This document shows, one piece after another, positions 1 to 10,743 of a DNA stretch of 64,000 nucleotides. The notes beneath the pieces were generated by a model. It saw only the letters and a list, made by a program, of their open reading frames with translations. It was not told the DNA's origin and searched no databases. This DNA is from Epiperipatus broadwayi. Lineage: Eukaryota > Onychophora > Udeonychophora > Euonychophora > Peripatidae. Numbering within the stretch: the first letter of the stretch is position 1; the number at the start of each line of letters is the position of its first letter. The stretch is taken from positions 6,540,821 to 6,604,820 of the forward strand of contig JAQFVV010006203.1 in the NCBI GenBank assembly GCA_028023455.1. Direction: 5' to 3'. The position numbers were made by a program, and so were the translations under genes.

Positions 1-1804
1 AGGTATGATCCAGATATTGGTTGTTGATTAGGATTTAAATGCTCTACCATCTGATAATCACTGATTATTCAACTCACTATAGATGGCATTAGAATAAAGA
101 TCTGCATTTGTTTTATCATTTATTGTGTAAGCTAAACAATTAAATATTTTTTAATAGTTGAATTTCTAGTCAAGGAAAAAAAAGGGTGCTGATATAGTAA
201 GCGATTGACGCCATTACAGTTAATAAAGAATTGAAAGTGTAAGAATGTATATTTATTGATTCAGGATCATATCTGTACAGTTGTTTAAAAGTTTGGCTTG
301 AGCTCAATATCTTAGGGTGTTTTAAATTTCAGACTTTTAACTTGAATAGTAAAATGGAGTTAAAAGTAGTTGCTAAATGCAAAACTTCATTACTTCAGTC
401 AATAAAATCAAAAGTCAAAATATTGATGGAGAATAGGAATTTTAAAAAACTCATTTGATAATCACTGATTATTCAATCTTATAACAAATAGTATTAGAGA
501 GCTTCTCTTTCTTTATCATATATTGTATAAACTAATCAATTAAATGAAATATTGTTAATCTTAATTATTACTTTTTATTCTAAAAATCTTAAAAATTCAC
601 TGAAATTTTTTGTTAATATTAACTCCACATCATTAAATAACCCCAGAAGCTAAAGAAATAAACATTAAATTATTTTTAAATCAATTTTTGTTTTTTAGCT
701 ATCAAAATTTAAATAAAATGAAATATATAGCCCTTAGCTGTTATTTTATAATTTCTTGTTTAATAGATAAAAGTAAAAATAGTCTGTTTGAATAGGAACA
801 TAGCATTTATCAGTAGTAAAGGTCACATTGTACTAATTATATATTTAATTTTTATAATCAGTGCATCAGCAGTCACCAGACCAATCCAAAATAATCTGTG
901 ACTTTTATTCTTCACCTATGATTAACTAGTTAACCATTTTTGCAAAATAATAAATCAAATGGTTCATTGATTGGGAGTTCATAAGAAGTTCAAAACATCT
1001 GGTTCATATCTGTGATCCATGAATCTTGAAGTCCAGGATTAAGCATTCTAACACATTACCAATTTGAATATTTTAGAAATTTCTAAGAAGGTCTAAAAAT
1101 CCTAAGTGATGGAGTTGGTAAATTATCCATATATTTTAAGCTCTGATGTCTGTTATTATACAATTGCACCATGTCATGTAGGGTATTTATTGGTCACTAT
1201 TAACTGATTAAATTGATTGGGTATGTGCTCTCTACTTGGTGAAAAATCTTAAGCTGTCTTGTACTTTAAATCATGGACATGACAGATAAATAGTTATCAC
1301 ATTCATGATGTTCCTTATTTCTGGATTGACTTGTCATATCAACCACTAAATTACTAATATTTGACATGGTCTTTGACAATGATTTAAAACATTACATAAA
1401 TTAGAAAAGTAGATGTATGCTGACAGCCTTTTCCTTTTATGGAGACATTCAGCAAGACTACAATCCGAAGGTTTATTGCCTTTATTCTAGATGTTATCCT
1501 TTCTTCTGATGAAAGTAGCAAGTAAATCCATCTGCCTGAGTTTTGTACTACATGTCTTTTAACTTCAAATAACTAATATTCAGAATAATTTTTTCCAATT
1601 TAAACAATTTTTTTTAATAGATAAAAACTAAAACCAAATCAGTCTAATAAGTCCAAGCAAACTAATTGGTATGAAGAACATCAGGATTCAATAGTAGTAC
1701 ATTCCTCTGCCAAAAACTGCAAACTGGATTTGAATTAGAATGAGAAAACTTAAAAACTTTCAGCAGGCTTGGTATTTCCTTTCAAGATAGTTGATTAATA
1801 ATCA
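1..1804. other. AT-rich stretch without a recognised gene
   Basis: I see no coding exon, RNA gene or clear transposon here. The only structure is a diverged duplication: about 45-155 and 455-550 share a run around GATAATCACTGATTATTCAA and the following 90 bases, so they are two copies of an unknown repeat about 410 bp apart. Confidence 0.5.
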
Positions 1805-1938
1805 TCCCATATTTTTAGCTAAAAAATCAATCAAGAATGAAAAATATGAATAATATTTTTGTAGTGCAATTTTCATTACTCCACTCTCATGCAAGATAGA
1901 AAATGTTTTTTATCCACTTTTAACACCTTGAGGAAGGT
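1805..1938 (-). repeat. Family A repeat fragment
   Basis: This piece matches part of the family A unit seen at 2050-2393 and 7041-8725: the AATAATATTT...TGTAGTGCAATTTTCATTA block followed by the TCCACTTTTAACACCTTGAGGAAGG block. It ends where a family C terminal arm begins, so one element probably inserted into or recombined with the other. Strand is given as the strand that carries the hammerhead in complete copies; the ribozyme itself is missing here. Confidence 0.6.
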
Positions 1939-2026
1939 TAGCACAGGGTGGAATTATTGTATGGAGAGTTTTGTCTTGTTTAATAACAATTATGTGCTAG
2001 TATAAGAGATGGTAATCATGTGATGT
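1939..2026 (+). repeat. Family C terminal arm fragment
   Basis: The sequence is the reverse complement of the left terminal arm of the family C elements at 19715 and 20158. It shares the GTATGGAGAGTTTTG block, an ACAATTATGTGC block and the terminus ATCATGTGATGT. No ribozyme segment remains. Strand is that of the lost ribozyme, by analogy with other C copies. Confidence 0.65.
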
Positions 2027-2049
2027 TTAGTGGTTTTACATATTGATAG

Positions 2050-2393
2050 CAAAGTTTTACAGTTTAATTGATAAGTGTCAAATGTGCAGTCCTCACAACT
2101 TTAATATAATTCACTTATTGAAAGTATATTAATAATTTTTATTAGTCATTCAGAGATTATCCAATAATGAATAATATTTCTGTAATGTAATTTTCATTAT
2201 TATCAATCTCATGCAAGGTAGGGAATGCTTTCTATCCACTTTTAACACATTGAGGAAGGATATAATCATAAACATATGATCAAAGACATGTGAAAAAGAT
2301 CTATGATTTCCAAATGCACCTTTCATGCTGAACTAGCACTCATCAGTCGGCCCAGATAACAAACATATATATTTATCATTACAGTTTAATTGT
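2050..2393 (-). repeat. Family A unit with hammerhead, abutting the Penelope cluster
   Basis: About 320 bp separates two copies of the motif ACAGTTTAATTG (near 2060 and 2380), so this is one full tandem unit plus the first bases of a second. It contains a hammerhead-like segment on the minus strand and the TGATCAAAGACATGTG block common to all A units. The second unit stops abruptly where the 3' end of a Penelope-like element begins, about 2394. Confidence 0.65.
2303..2359 (-). ncRNA. Hammerhead ribozyme-like motif (family A)
   Basis: Read on the minus strand there is CTGATGA, a 15-nt stem-loop II (GTGCT/AGCAT arms, loop AGTTC) and GAAA, the conserved hammerhead core in the right order and spacing. 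Stem I can form only about four pairs (GCCGA with TTGG, including a wobble). Helix III is damaged: GGTGCAT replaces the ATA-NN-TAT seen in family B. The core is complete but cleavage activity is doubtful. Confidence 0.6.
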
Positions 2394-4740
2394 ATAATTC
2401 CTTTAATATTTTTATCTTTTTTTTTTTTTTGCATTTGTAATTTTAGACATATAAATTGACATTATTCATGCTGAACATGCTTTCAGTACAATGTGTACTG
2501 TAGTCATTGCTACATCACAATAATGTTATCATTGCTATATCACATTACTGTTATTGATGATATTTAAGTATGCTTTCTTATATTCAAATTCATTTTACTG
2601 TGTTATGTAGTTATATAAATTTTATTTGAAATCTTCTTAGAGAGCCAATTTTTTCGAGATAAAGGTGCTGGTATTTTCACTTTAGATAAATTGAATTTAT
2701 GGCAGAATATTGTTTGTGCTCTATTAAAATGGAGGAATATTCCATTATTTCTTTTAGCTCTATTATAGAAATAGTTGTGCTGAACCAATCTTATAGGTAG
2801 ATTGGGTTTTGATCACCATAATAGACATATAGGCAATTGGCTTGAGTGCAAGAGATTTTGTAAACTATTTAATGAACCATTAGGGTGAACAATTAATCTT
2901 TCGATTTGTTCAGTCAGTTATTTAAAGCTGGGGGAAAATGAAAGCTTATATTAAATTTACCTGAACAAATTCTTTTTAATTTTTTATAAATTTTTGATAT
3001 ATATGGTAAGCTTATCCATTTCTTAGTATCTTCAGGTTTAGATTCCAGTGCCAGTGGTTTTTTCATTTTGTTGTAGAATGTATCGATGATTGTACTATAA
3101 ATTATATTAATATTGTATCCCATATTTTGTAGATCCTTAATGTATGCATCTATGTTGTTTTTTTGATCAATTGCGAATTTACACAATTTTACATTTCTAT
3201 GTAGGAAGCCTTTAAGCCCAGAAAATTGTGGCACATGGGTGTTTTGATTTGGAGTGGATCACACCTCTAATACTTAATGACTTTAGTACCATTTTATAGT
3301 TTAATGAATGTGGCTGTCCTTGAACATAAAGATTCAGGGATTTTATACCTTAGATCTTATTTTCTTTATCAATAGTCCAGATTAATGAAGTTGCATGTTC
3401 CAAATCATGATGAATATCTATGATTTGAGGGTTAGATGTGCATAACATCATGCCATCTACATATTTTAAGTAAAGTATATTGGAAGGTGATGAAGTATAC
3501 TTAGAAATATATATTTTTTCAATGTTTGATGAGTATAGGCCACATGTAATACTATTAACAACTGCTACCATATCCTTGCTGATCCATTTCAATATTTCTA
3601 TTATGAACTGTTTTTTATGCATGTTATAGTCAACATTTTGTAGCATTTTGTAAATATATTCTATAGATTGTAAACGAGGCACAGAGCCATTGTAGTTATT
3701 GTGTATTTTTAAGTTTTAATCTTATTTTTAAATTTATAATATGATTTGACAGCGTATGTGCCAGAGCCTAATTCTTTATTTAACCAGGTTGCAATCATTT
3801 TCACCATATTATAAAAGTATGATCCTCCAAGATCTATAAGTCTTAATGGGCTGTTCTCTTTGTGTAATTTTATATTCACCAATTTCCTTGGTACTATTGC
3901 AGCTGGTAGATACATTTTGATATATTCGATTTTGGTAAATGCTTTTTTACAGTGTTTTCTAAATATGGATGAGTTAAATTTATTCTTTTATATTTTAAAT
4001 TATAGGAGGCTATTTGATTTAATTTGAGATTATTAATTTTCTGTTTCAATCTCTGTTTATAATATATTAAGCAAAATGAGACAATGACCCTTGTCTTCTT
4101 TTAAATATATGAATTCTTTCTCATGAATATATTTGCGAATATTATTTATTTTACTGAACCAACTGTCTTTGATAGATTCCTGTACTATTGTTTTAGTGTT
4201 GTCTCAATTATTTTGTCTTTAAAAAGCAATTCTCAAATTTTGATTCAATATCAGCAATGATTTCCATTTTTGAATTTTATCCATGCTCCTCCTACAAATT
4301 TAGAGCTATTGTTTAAAATATTTCCCATCGTTTCTGGGATTCTGTGGTTTGACAGACTGATCCAATTGTCATTGTGATTTGCAGTTTTTAATTTATGATG
4401 TTGTTTATTGGCTAAAAAACTTTTTGTTATATTTGGTTTTTAAATTACTAGCCAATTGATTGCATTTTATACTAATATCTAACACCATTCGTTTTTGGCA
4501 TCATTTTATCAGGTTGGATTGATCCATTACAACCTTGAATAGCATATTTCAATAAAACTTCTTTAAGTTTAATAATATTTTCTCATGTTGAACTATTAAT
4601 TTGTTAATATATACATAGAAACTATTCAGGAATACTTTTAATTGTAGGCATTTTTTCAAAAACGTAACGCCCCCCCCCCTCACCATTCATATTTTTTAGT
4701 TAAATTCTTGCATATTTTGAGGATAGCTTTGTAATATCCA
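2394..4740 (-). mobile_element. Penelope-like retroelement, copy 1 (near complete, decayed)
   Basis: A minus-strand Penelope-like element about 2.3 kb long. From 5' to 3' it has the RT amino-terminal region, RT core, thumb, linker, degenerate GIY-YIG-like endonuclease and a 3' UTR of about 200 bp ending near TATAATTCCTTTAAT. The same terminal motif recurs near 4750, where copy 2 ends, so copies 2 and 1 lie head to tail. A partial copy upstream of a fuller one resembles the pLTR arrangement known for Penelope-like elements. The 5' limit near 4740 is uncertain; a poly-C run lies at 4670-4679. Confidence 0.75.
2600..4130 (-). pseudogene. Penelope-like reverse transcriptase/endonuclease, broken
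   Basis: Minus-strand frames in order resemble a Penelope-like RT: FIYLKEDKGHCLILL near 4065-4125 (RT1 motif with DKG), KLHKENSPLRLIDLGGSYFY near 3805-3870, the active-site region YLKYVDGMMLCTSN near 3435-3475, then GFLHRNVKLCKF near 3165-3210, SLPYISKIYKKLKRICSGKF near 2950-3010 and an endonuclease-like tail near 2610-2870. The catalytic YVDD is YVDG here, and frames shift several times, so the enzyme is dead. No tidy GIY-YIG signature remains; the tail aligns by position and by its conserved YYG-like and H-containing residues in copies 2 and 3. Confidence 0.75.
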
Positions 4741-6035
4741 CTCTGATCCATTTGTTATGTAATTCCTTTAATGTCTTACCTCTTTTCTTTGCACTTGTAA
4801 TTTTAAAGATATAAAGGTTCAGACATTTATAAAGAAAAGGTAGATGTATTTATTTTAAAAATTAGCTTTATTCATGCTGAACATGCTTTTAGTACAATGC
4901 GTACCACAATCCTATCTATCTACATTACTATTATTGTGGTATTTATGTATACTTGCTTATATTCAAATTCATTTTAATCTGTTGTGTAGTTATGTAAATT
5001 TTATTTGAAATCTTCTTAGCCCATTTCTTTGAGATAAAGATGCTGGTATCTTTTTTATTTATCATGAATTGATCTTTGGCTATGATCCAAGAACTCTTTA
5101 ATTTTTCATTTTTTTTATTTTAAATCTGCCCTCTAAGTACAAACAATTTGTACTTTAGATAAATTGATTTTATGGCCAGGGTATTGTTTGTGTTCTATGG
5201 AAATGGAGGAGTATTCATTACTTTTTTTTTTGCTCTATTATGGAGATGGTTATGCTGAGCCAATCTTGTAGGTAGATTTAGCTTTTGATTCCCATAATAG
5301 GCATATAGGCAAATGGCTTGAGTGCAACAGATTTTGTAAACTATTTGATGAACCAATTTGGTGAACAGTTTACCTTTCAAATTGTTTAGTAAGTTATTTA
5401 ATTCTGGGGGAGAATGAAAGCTTATATTAAATAGCTCGAGACAAATTCTTTTTAAATTGCTAGAAATTTTTGGTATATATGTAAGAATATCCATTTCTTA
5501 TTTTTTCCAGGTTTAGACTGAAGTATGTTTTTCATTTTGTTGTAGAATCTATCAATGATATTATACATTTTATTAATATTGTATCCCATATTTTGTAAAT
5601 CCTTAATATGAACATCTATGTTGTTTTTTTGATCAATTTCGAATTTACTCAATTTTGCATTCCTATGTAGGAAGCCTTTAAATTCAGTAAATTTGTGGGC
5701 CATGGGTATTTTGGATTTGGTATGGATTGTGCTTCTAATATTTAATGGTTTTAGTATCATTTTATAGTTTAGTGAATGTGGCTATCTTTGAACATAAAGA
5801 TCCAGGAATTTGATATCTTGGTTATTATCTTCTTTATCAACATGCCAGATTAATGAAGATGCCTGTTCCAAATTGTGATGAATATTTTTAATTTGAGAGT
5901 CAGTTGCACATAACATTGTGCAATGCATATCTGAAGTAAAATATATAGGGAGGTGAGGAAATATACTCAAATCATAAATATTATAGATATTCATCATGAT
6001 TGGAACAGGCATCTTCATTAATCTGAAGTATCAAT
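4741..6035 (-). mobile_element. Penelope-like retroelement, copy 2 (5'-truncated)
   Basis: The second minus-strand Penelope copy keeps the distal half: RT region after the active site (about 5782-6018, residues such as QIKNIHHNLEQASSLIW), the GFLHRNAKL segment near 5650-5690, the IPKISSNLKRIC segment and the endonuclease-like tail (VYKICCTQAICLYAYYGNQ near 5270-5340). Its 3' UTR (4800-5040) parallels 2410-2640 and, inverted, 6840-7020. It is broken by stops and frameshifts. It lies directly 5' of copy 1 in the same orientation and head to head with copy 3. Confidence 0.72.
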
Positions 6036-6052
6036 AAAGAAGGTAAGAACCA

Positions 6053-7040
6053 ATGTATCAAATTCCTGGATCTTTATTTTCAAAGATGGTCACATTGACT
6101 AAAATTAAAATGGTACTAAAACCATTAAATATTAGAGGTGTGATCCACCTCAAATCCAAAACATCCATGGCCCACAGATTTGTTGAACTTAAAGGTTTCC
6201 TACACATGAATGCAAAATTGTGTAAATTGAAAATTGATCAAACAAACAAACAAACAAGCAATATAGATATGTATATTAAGGATCTACAAAATATGGGATA
6301 CAATATTAATAAAATTTAAAATACGATTGTTGGATTCTGCAACAAAATGGAAAAACTGCTGCAGTCTAAACCTGAAGAAACTAAGAAATGGATAAACTTA
6401 CCATATATACCAAAAATTTCTAGCAAATTAAAAAGAATTTGTTTAGAGAAACTTAATATAAGCTTTCATTCTGCCCTAGCTACAATTAAAAAGATAAATT
6501 GGAGTCCATCAAATTGGCTCATCAAATAGTTTACAAAATCTCTTGCATTCAAGCCAATTTCCTATGTGCCTATTCGGGTGAATCAAAAGCCAATCTATCT
6601 ACAATATTGGCCCAGAACAACTATTTCTATAATAAAACTAAAAGAAAAAATGAATACTCCATTTTCATAGAACACAAACAATACCCTGGCCATAAATTCA
6701 ATTTATCTAAACAAAAATTGCTTGTGCTGAAAGGGAGGTTAAAAAAAGTTAACGAGGCTTGGACTATAGCCAAAGATCAATTTGTGATTAATAAAAAAGA
6801 TACTAGCACCCCTATCTCAAAGAAATGGGTTCTATAAGAAAATTTTAAATAAAATTTGCTTAACTACAACTAATTAAAATGAACTTGAATATAAGCAAGT
6901 AAACTTAAATATCTCCAATAATAGTAATGTAAGATAGCTGTGATTATGATATGAATTTGTACTGAAAGCATGCTCAGCATGAATAAAAACAATTTTTAAA
7001 ATAATACATCTACCTTTTCTTTATAAATATTTGAACATTT
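6053..7040 (+). mobile_element. Penelope-like retroelement, copy 3 (5'-truncated, inverted)
   Basis: A plus-strand fragment covering the same distal part as copy 2: HRFVELKGFLHMNAKLCK near 6172-6225, LPYIPKISSKLKRICLEK near 6395-6450, then the endonuclease-like tail up to a stop near 6837 and a 3' UTR to about 7040. Open frames 6053-6319, 6347-6529 and 6499-6837 are pieces of one ancestral ORF. With copy 2 it forms a large inverted repeat whose centre is near 6035-6055. Family A repeat begins immediately after its 3' end. Confidence 0.72.
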
Positions 7041-7484
7041 ATGTATTTAAGTTACAGTTTAATGATTAGTGTCAAACATGCAGCCCCACAACTTTAACAC
7101 GAATCATTTATTGAAAGTATATTAATAATTTTTATTAGTCACTCATTAGACTAGAGACTATCCAATAATGAGTAATAAATCTGTAGTGTAATTTACCAGA
7201 CTTACACATGGTAGGGAATGTTTTCTATTTACTTTTAACACCTTGAGGAAGAATGTAATCATAAACATGTGATCAAGGACATGTGAAAAAGATCTATGAT
7301 TCCTATCATTGGCCCAGCCCATGATCTCTTGCACATATATTTATCATTGTTCAGTATATATAGTTTAACTAATATATGTCAAATGTGTAGCCATCACAAC
7401 TTTAACTCAAACTACTTATTGAATATTAATAATTTTTATTAGCCACTCATTAGAGACTAGAGATTATCCAATAATGACAATGGC
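7041..7484 (-). repeat. Family A units (ribozyme deleted)
   Basis: One family A unit (from ACAGTTTAAT near 7056 to about 7365) plus part of a second (to 7480). The expected hammerhead segment is deleted: sequence jumps from GATCTATGATTCC directly to TCATTGGCCCAG, the remains of the stem I side. Strand is that of the lost ribozyme. Confidence 0.6.
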
Positions 7485-7932
7485 AAAAAATCCCATAAGC
7501 CTAACTAGTGTGACTATACATAATGTATAGAAACCACCAATCAACTTTGCTCTTAAGAAAAAGTGGAGAAATCAGGAGAAACTTCATAGACAAGTATATG
7601 AAATTTCTACTGATGGTTGCCTTTGGAAGGATGGCTCAGCTGCTTAGAGCATTACCTTAAAATTCAATACTCAAGAATTAAGGGTCCAGATTCAAATCCC
7701 ATGCTAATTCTGTCATTGATCAGGCCAGCAACACCTGAAGAAGAAGGGATAATAATACCTTTTGAAACATTGTGCATATACTAACCTGTTTGATGTGCTA
7801 TTACTAACAGTTGAATATAATTGGTATATTTAAATAAAGTTAAATTTTTCTAAAGACATTTAATTCACATACATATTAGATGATGGAAATAGTCCAATAT
7901 AAAAATATAACTAGAACACCATCATCACAACC
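7485..7932 (+). repeat. tRNA-derived SINE (SINE-1)
   Basis: A tRNA-like head is visible: box A-like TGGCTCAGCTGCTTAGAGC near 7630-7650 and box B-like GGTCCAGATTCAAATCCC near 7684-7702. After it comes a body with CAGGCCAGCAACACCTGAAG and a tail with AATAAAGTT and TTTTTCTAAAGACATTTAA, both found again at 16720-16950 and 23330-23510. About 130 bp upstream of the tRNA-like part is also shared with the 16590 copy (CTTTGCTCTTA...GTTGCCTTTGG), so the repeat is longer than the tRNA-like core. It separates oppositely oriented family A arrays. Confidence 0.7.
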
Positions 7933-8195
7933 TTCAAGAAAATACATCCTCCCTCAATTGTTAAAAGTGGATAGAAAACATTCCTAGCTTGCGTGAGAGC
8001 TGTGTAATAAAAATTACATTGCAGAAATATTATTCATTATTGGATAATCTCTAGTCTAATGAGAGACTAATAAAAATTATAATCAATAAGTGATTTGTGT
8101 TAACATTGTGAGAGCTGCACGTTTGGACATCACTTAAACAGTAGTACTTTGTTATCTATATATATTGAAAAGTGATAAACATGTGTGAAAGATTG

Positions 8196-8256
8196 TAGCC
8201 TAAACTAACTAATGAATGCTGGTTCAGCATGAAATATGCATCTTGAGGATTATGGA
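8196..8256 (+). ncRNA. Hammerhead relic (family A), core mutated
   Basis: The core reads CTAATGA instead of CTGATGA, changing the essential G5. Stem II is a perfect 5-bp helix (ATGCT/AGCAT, loop GGTTC), GAAA is intact, and the presumed cleavage-site C is followed by TTGA, which pairs weakly with the CTAA side. Recognisable but almost certainly inactive. Confidence 0.55.
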
Positions 8257-8544
8257 TCTTTTTCACATGTTTTGATCATGTGTTTATGATTACATTATTC
8301 CCCAAGGTCTTACAAGTGAATAAAAAACATTCCTTATCTTTCATAAGAGCGGTGTGATAAAAATTTATACTACAAAAATATTATTAATTATTAGTGTAAT
8401 AAGTGACTGATAAAAAATATTACTATACTTTCAATAAGTGATTTGTGTTGAAGTTGTGAGGGCTGCCTATTAGAAATTTATCAATTGAACTGCATCACTT
8501 TGCTATTTGTATATACTGAACAATGATAAATATATGAAGAGCTT

Positions 8545-8600
8545 GAGGTCTGGGCCAACTGATGATTGCTGGTTTAGCATCTTGGGAATCATAGATCTTT
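8545..8600 (+). ncRNA. Hammerhead relic (family A), GAAA and helix III deleted
   Basis: GGGCCAACTGATGATTGCTGG is followed by TTTAGCAT and then directly by CTTGGGAATC. Relative to the sibling copy at 8196, the segment GAAATATGCAT is missing, as if deleted between two GCAT repeats. Stem I (GCCAA/TTGG) and stem II survive; the catalytic GAAA does not. Confidence 0.55.
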
Positions 8601-8725
8601 TTCACATGTCTTTGATCATATGATTATGATTACATCATTCCTCAGGATGTTAAAAGTGGATAGAAAACATTCCCTATCTTGCGTGAGAGTGGTGTAATGA
8701 ATAATTATTCAAGAATGAAGAAACA

Positions 8726-9660
8726 TTCAAATTTTTACTACTTGGCAGAGCAATGAGTTCTGCCTTCCCCTTATATTATTTTTCAATGGGATGCTAATGG
8801 AAAGATTCTTGCTTTGCTGCGATTTATTTAAAAGCTGTTTTACTTTATCTAATTTGACCAGGTTCTCCAGCTTCTCAATCAATTTACATCTATTTTACAA
8901 AATCCATATAATACAAAAATCACCATCTGGGAAGCCCACCATAGAATCAACCCTGAAATCAACTCAATTTTGCCAATGCTTGGCATTACTAATCATAGAA
9001 TTACTTTGATTTTCAAGTTCTTAGCTTTAGAGCCTAAATTTTTAAACTACCTAGTAAAAGTAAATCTGGGAGCCATGCATACTAACTGGTTCCTCCACCA
9101 CAAGAGGTTTCTTAACAACATTGACCCTATCTGCCCAATCTGCAAGAGGCATAGTGATATGTTTGACCACATAATTCGCTCATGTACCAGACTTGGAAAT
9201 ATCAAACTTTTAATTTTCCAAAATACAAAAATTGATATTTACAGAATCCTCTCGCTAAAAGAATCTCTACAAAGTAAACAGTTTCCAATTATAAGAATGT
9301 CAGTATTTCTCACCCACTCTATCTGGAATTTAAGATGCAAATTAGTCTTCACAACTCCTCTGCCAGACCCAGACAGTCTATCCATTTCTATTTTTAAAAA
9401 AATCAAGCATAAAGTCATGACTTTTTCCTCCAAGTTTCTATTTGAAGAAACCTGGAATCTATTCCAAATTCCAAAGCCCAATACATTTCCAGATAGCTGA
9501 TGACAACAATCTATAAACCACAGGATTAATATCTCCACAAATCATCCACTATCAACCCAGTAATGATATTATAGACTCCTGTTTAGTCAATGTACTGTAA
9601 GAAGTTAATGTATTAAAAAACCAATATTTTCCCTAAATAAAATTCTTTTAAAACTACTTT
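8726..9660 (+). mobile_element. 3' end of a non-LTR retrotransposon
   Basis: A 5'-truncated LINE-like fragment containing the carboxy-terminal zinc-knuckle ORF and a short 3' UTR with CTAAATAAAATTC near 9633-9646. I do not see the RT active site, which would lie upstream and has been lost. The junction with family A on the left is abrupt. The clade cannot be named from this part. Confidence 0.6.
8845..9500 (+). pseudogene. LINE reverse transcriptase C-terminus with zinc knuckle (zf-RVT-like)
   Basis: The frame is open from about 8845 (after a TAA) to the stop near 9500, roughly 218 codons; the first internal ATG is at 8970. Residues CPICKRHSDMFDHIIRSC near 9130-9185 give a Cys-x2-Cys-x7-His-x4-Cys knuckle, and WFLHHKRFLNNI precedes it, as in the zinc-binding domains after many LINE reverse transcriptases. 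Later there is a Trp-rich stretch (SIWNLRCKLV, FEETWNLFQI). It is the longest nearly clean LINE frame here, so this copy is younger than its neighbours, but it is a fragment without RT or endonuclease domains. Confidence 0.6.
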
Positions 9661-10735
9661 ATCTAATTTGTTTGTTCTATTTAAATCGTGTAACAGAGAG
9701 GTCTGACTTTAATTGCAAATAATTATTATAAAATAATCTTATATCTATTATCGCAATCTTGTCTTTGCAGAATTTAAAAACCTTCATTGTTTAATAGAAA
9801 TATTTCAAAATAAGTTTGAACTTTATATCTGTTATATGATGTACAGATATTTTCAAGAAAAGGAAACCTTGTCAAAGGTGTCAATAACTTGTCAGATAAA
9901 CTTTTTAAAAAATTCTTTAAAACAACACATTCATCAAATTTTGAAAGGGCTAAAGAAGTCCTTTACTTATTTTTATTAATAAAACTCTTTTTTAACCATT
10001 AAAAAAATCTGTACAATACAAAGTAATTTTAGCACTGGGCTATCTAGTGATAGTGAGAAGACAAAAAAGATTTAGTTAACAGAAAAAAGTGGTAAAAATT
10101 ATCATTGATGATTTTTAAGTATTATTGTTGGGTCATGGTACCCCACTGATAAAACCCTAAACTTCCTCCCTTCAGGTGGAAAATTGTGATAAAATATTAG
10201 TGGAGACCTTGAAGCAATTAAATACACTCACAAGTACATAAATAACATTTGAGTGTACTAGACTAATTAATTTGGTAGCTTATGCTTTGAGGTTACTGTA
10301 TTATTAAACTTACAAACACAGACTTATATGTGTGAATGTATATATATATCCATCTCATATATACTAGAATATAGTTTTATCTCTTAATGACATTTTTTAT
10401 TTTATTGAAATAAGCATGAAACATTGCTTTAGAAAAAAGTAAATTTAAAAAAAAAAAAAAGAAATGATTTTTTACATTACGTTTTGTTTGTTTTGTTAGT
10501 TAATTTAACATTCTCTCGTGTTTATTATCTGATAATTTAAAATGCAAATATTTAATTTTGAAGCAATTGTAAAGAAATCTATTCTTCATTTATGTATGTA
10601 TACATCTTTTTGTACAGTAATTCTATAAACTTTGAATTCTATAATCAAAATCACATAATTAACTATTATTTTTCATAACCGAGAAGTCCTCTCAAAAAGA
10701 AACGACCATATTTTAACTAAATTCAGTTCTAAAAA
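9661..10735. other. AT-rich stretch without recognised features
   Basis: No exon, RNA gene or repeat family from elsewhere in the window is recognisable. It holds short A runs (for example 10447-10461) and AT-rich low-complexity sequence. Confidence 0.5.
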
Positions 10736-10743
10736 CTTTTAAT

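Larger units (their letters stand above)
7933..8725 (+). repeat. Tandem family A units, inverted relative to 7041-7484
   Basis: Three successive partial or full units, about 340-350 bp apart, each carry the TTAAAAGTGGATAGAAAACATTCC type block (near 7960, 8310, 8650) and the TCTTTTTCACATGT block. They are in the opposite orientation to the A units left of the SINE. Two hammerhead relics lie in them on the plus strand (8196-8256 and 8545-8600). Confidence 0.65.

Noticed and set aside
7485-8725. CRISPR-like array from repeated blocks
   Set aside because: Repeat units are about 340 bp and diverged, without short identical repeats and spacers; the DNA is eukaryotic.
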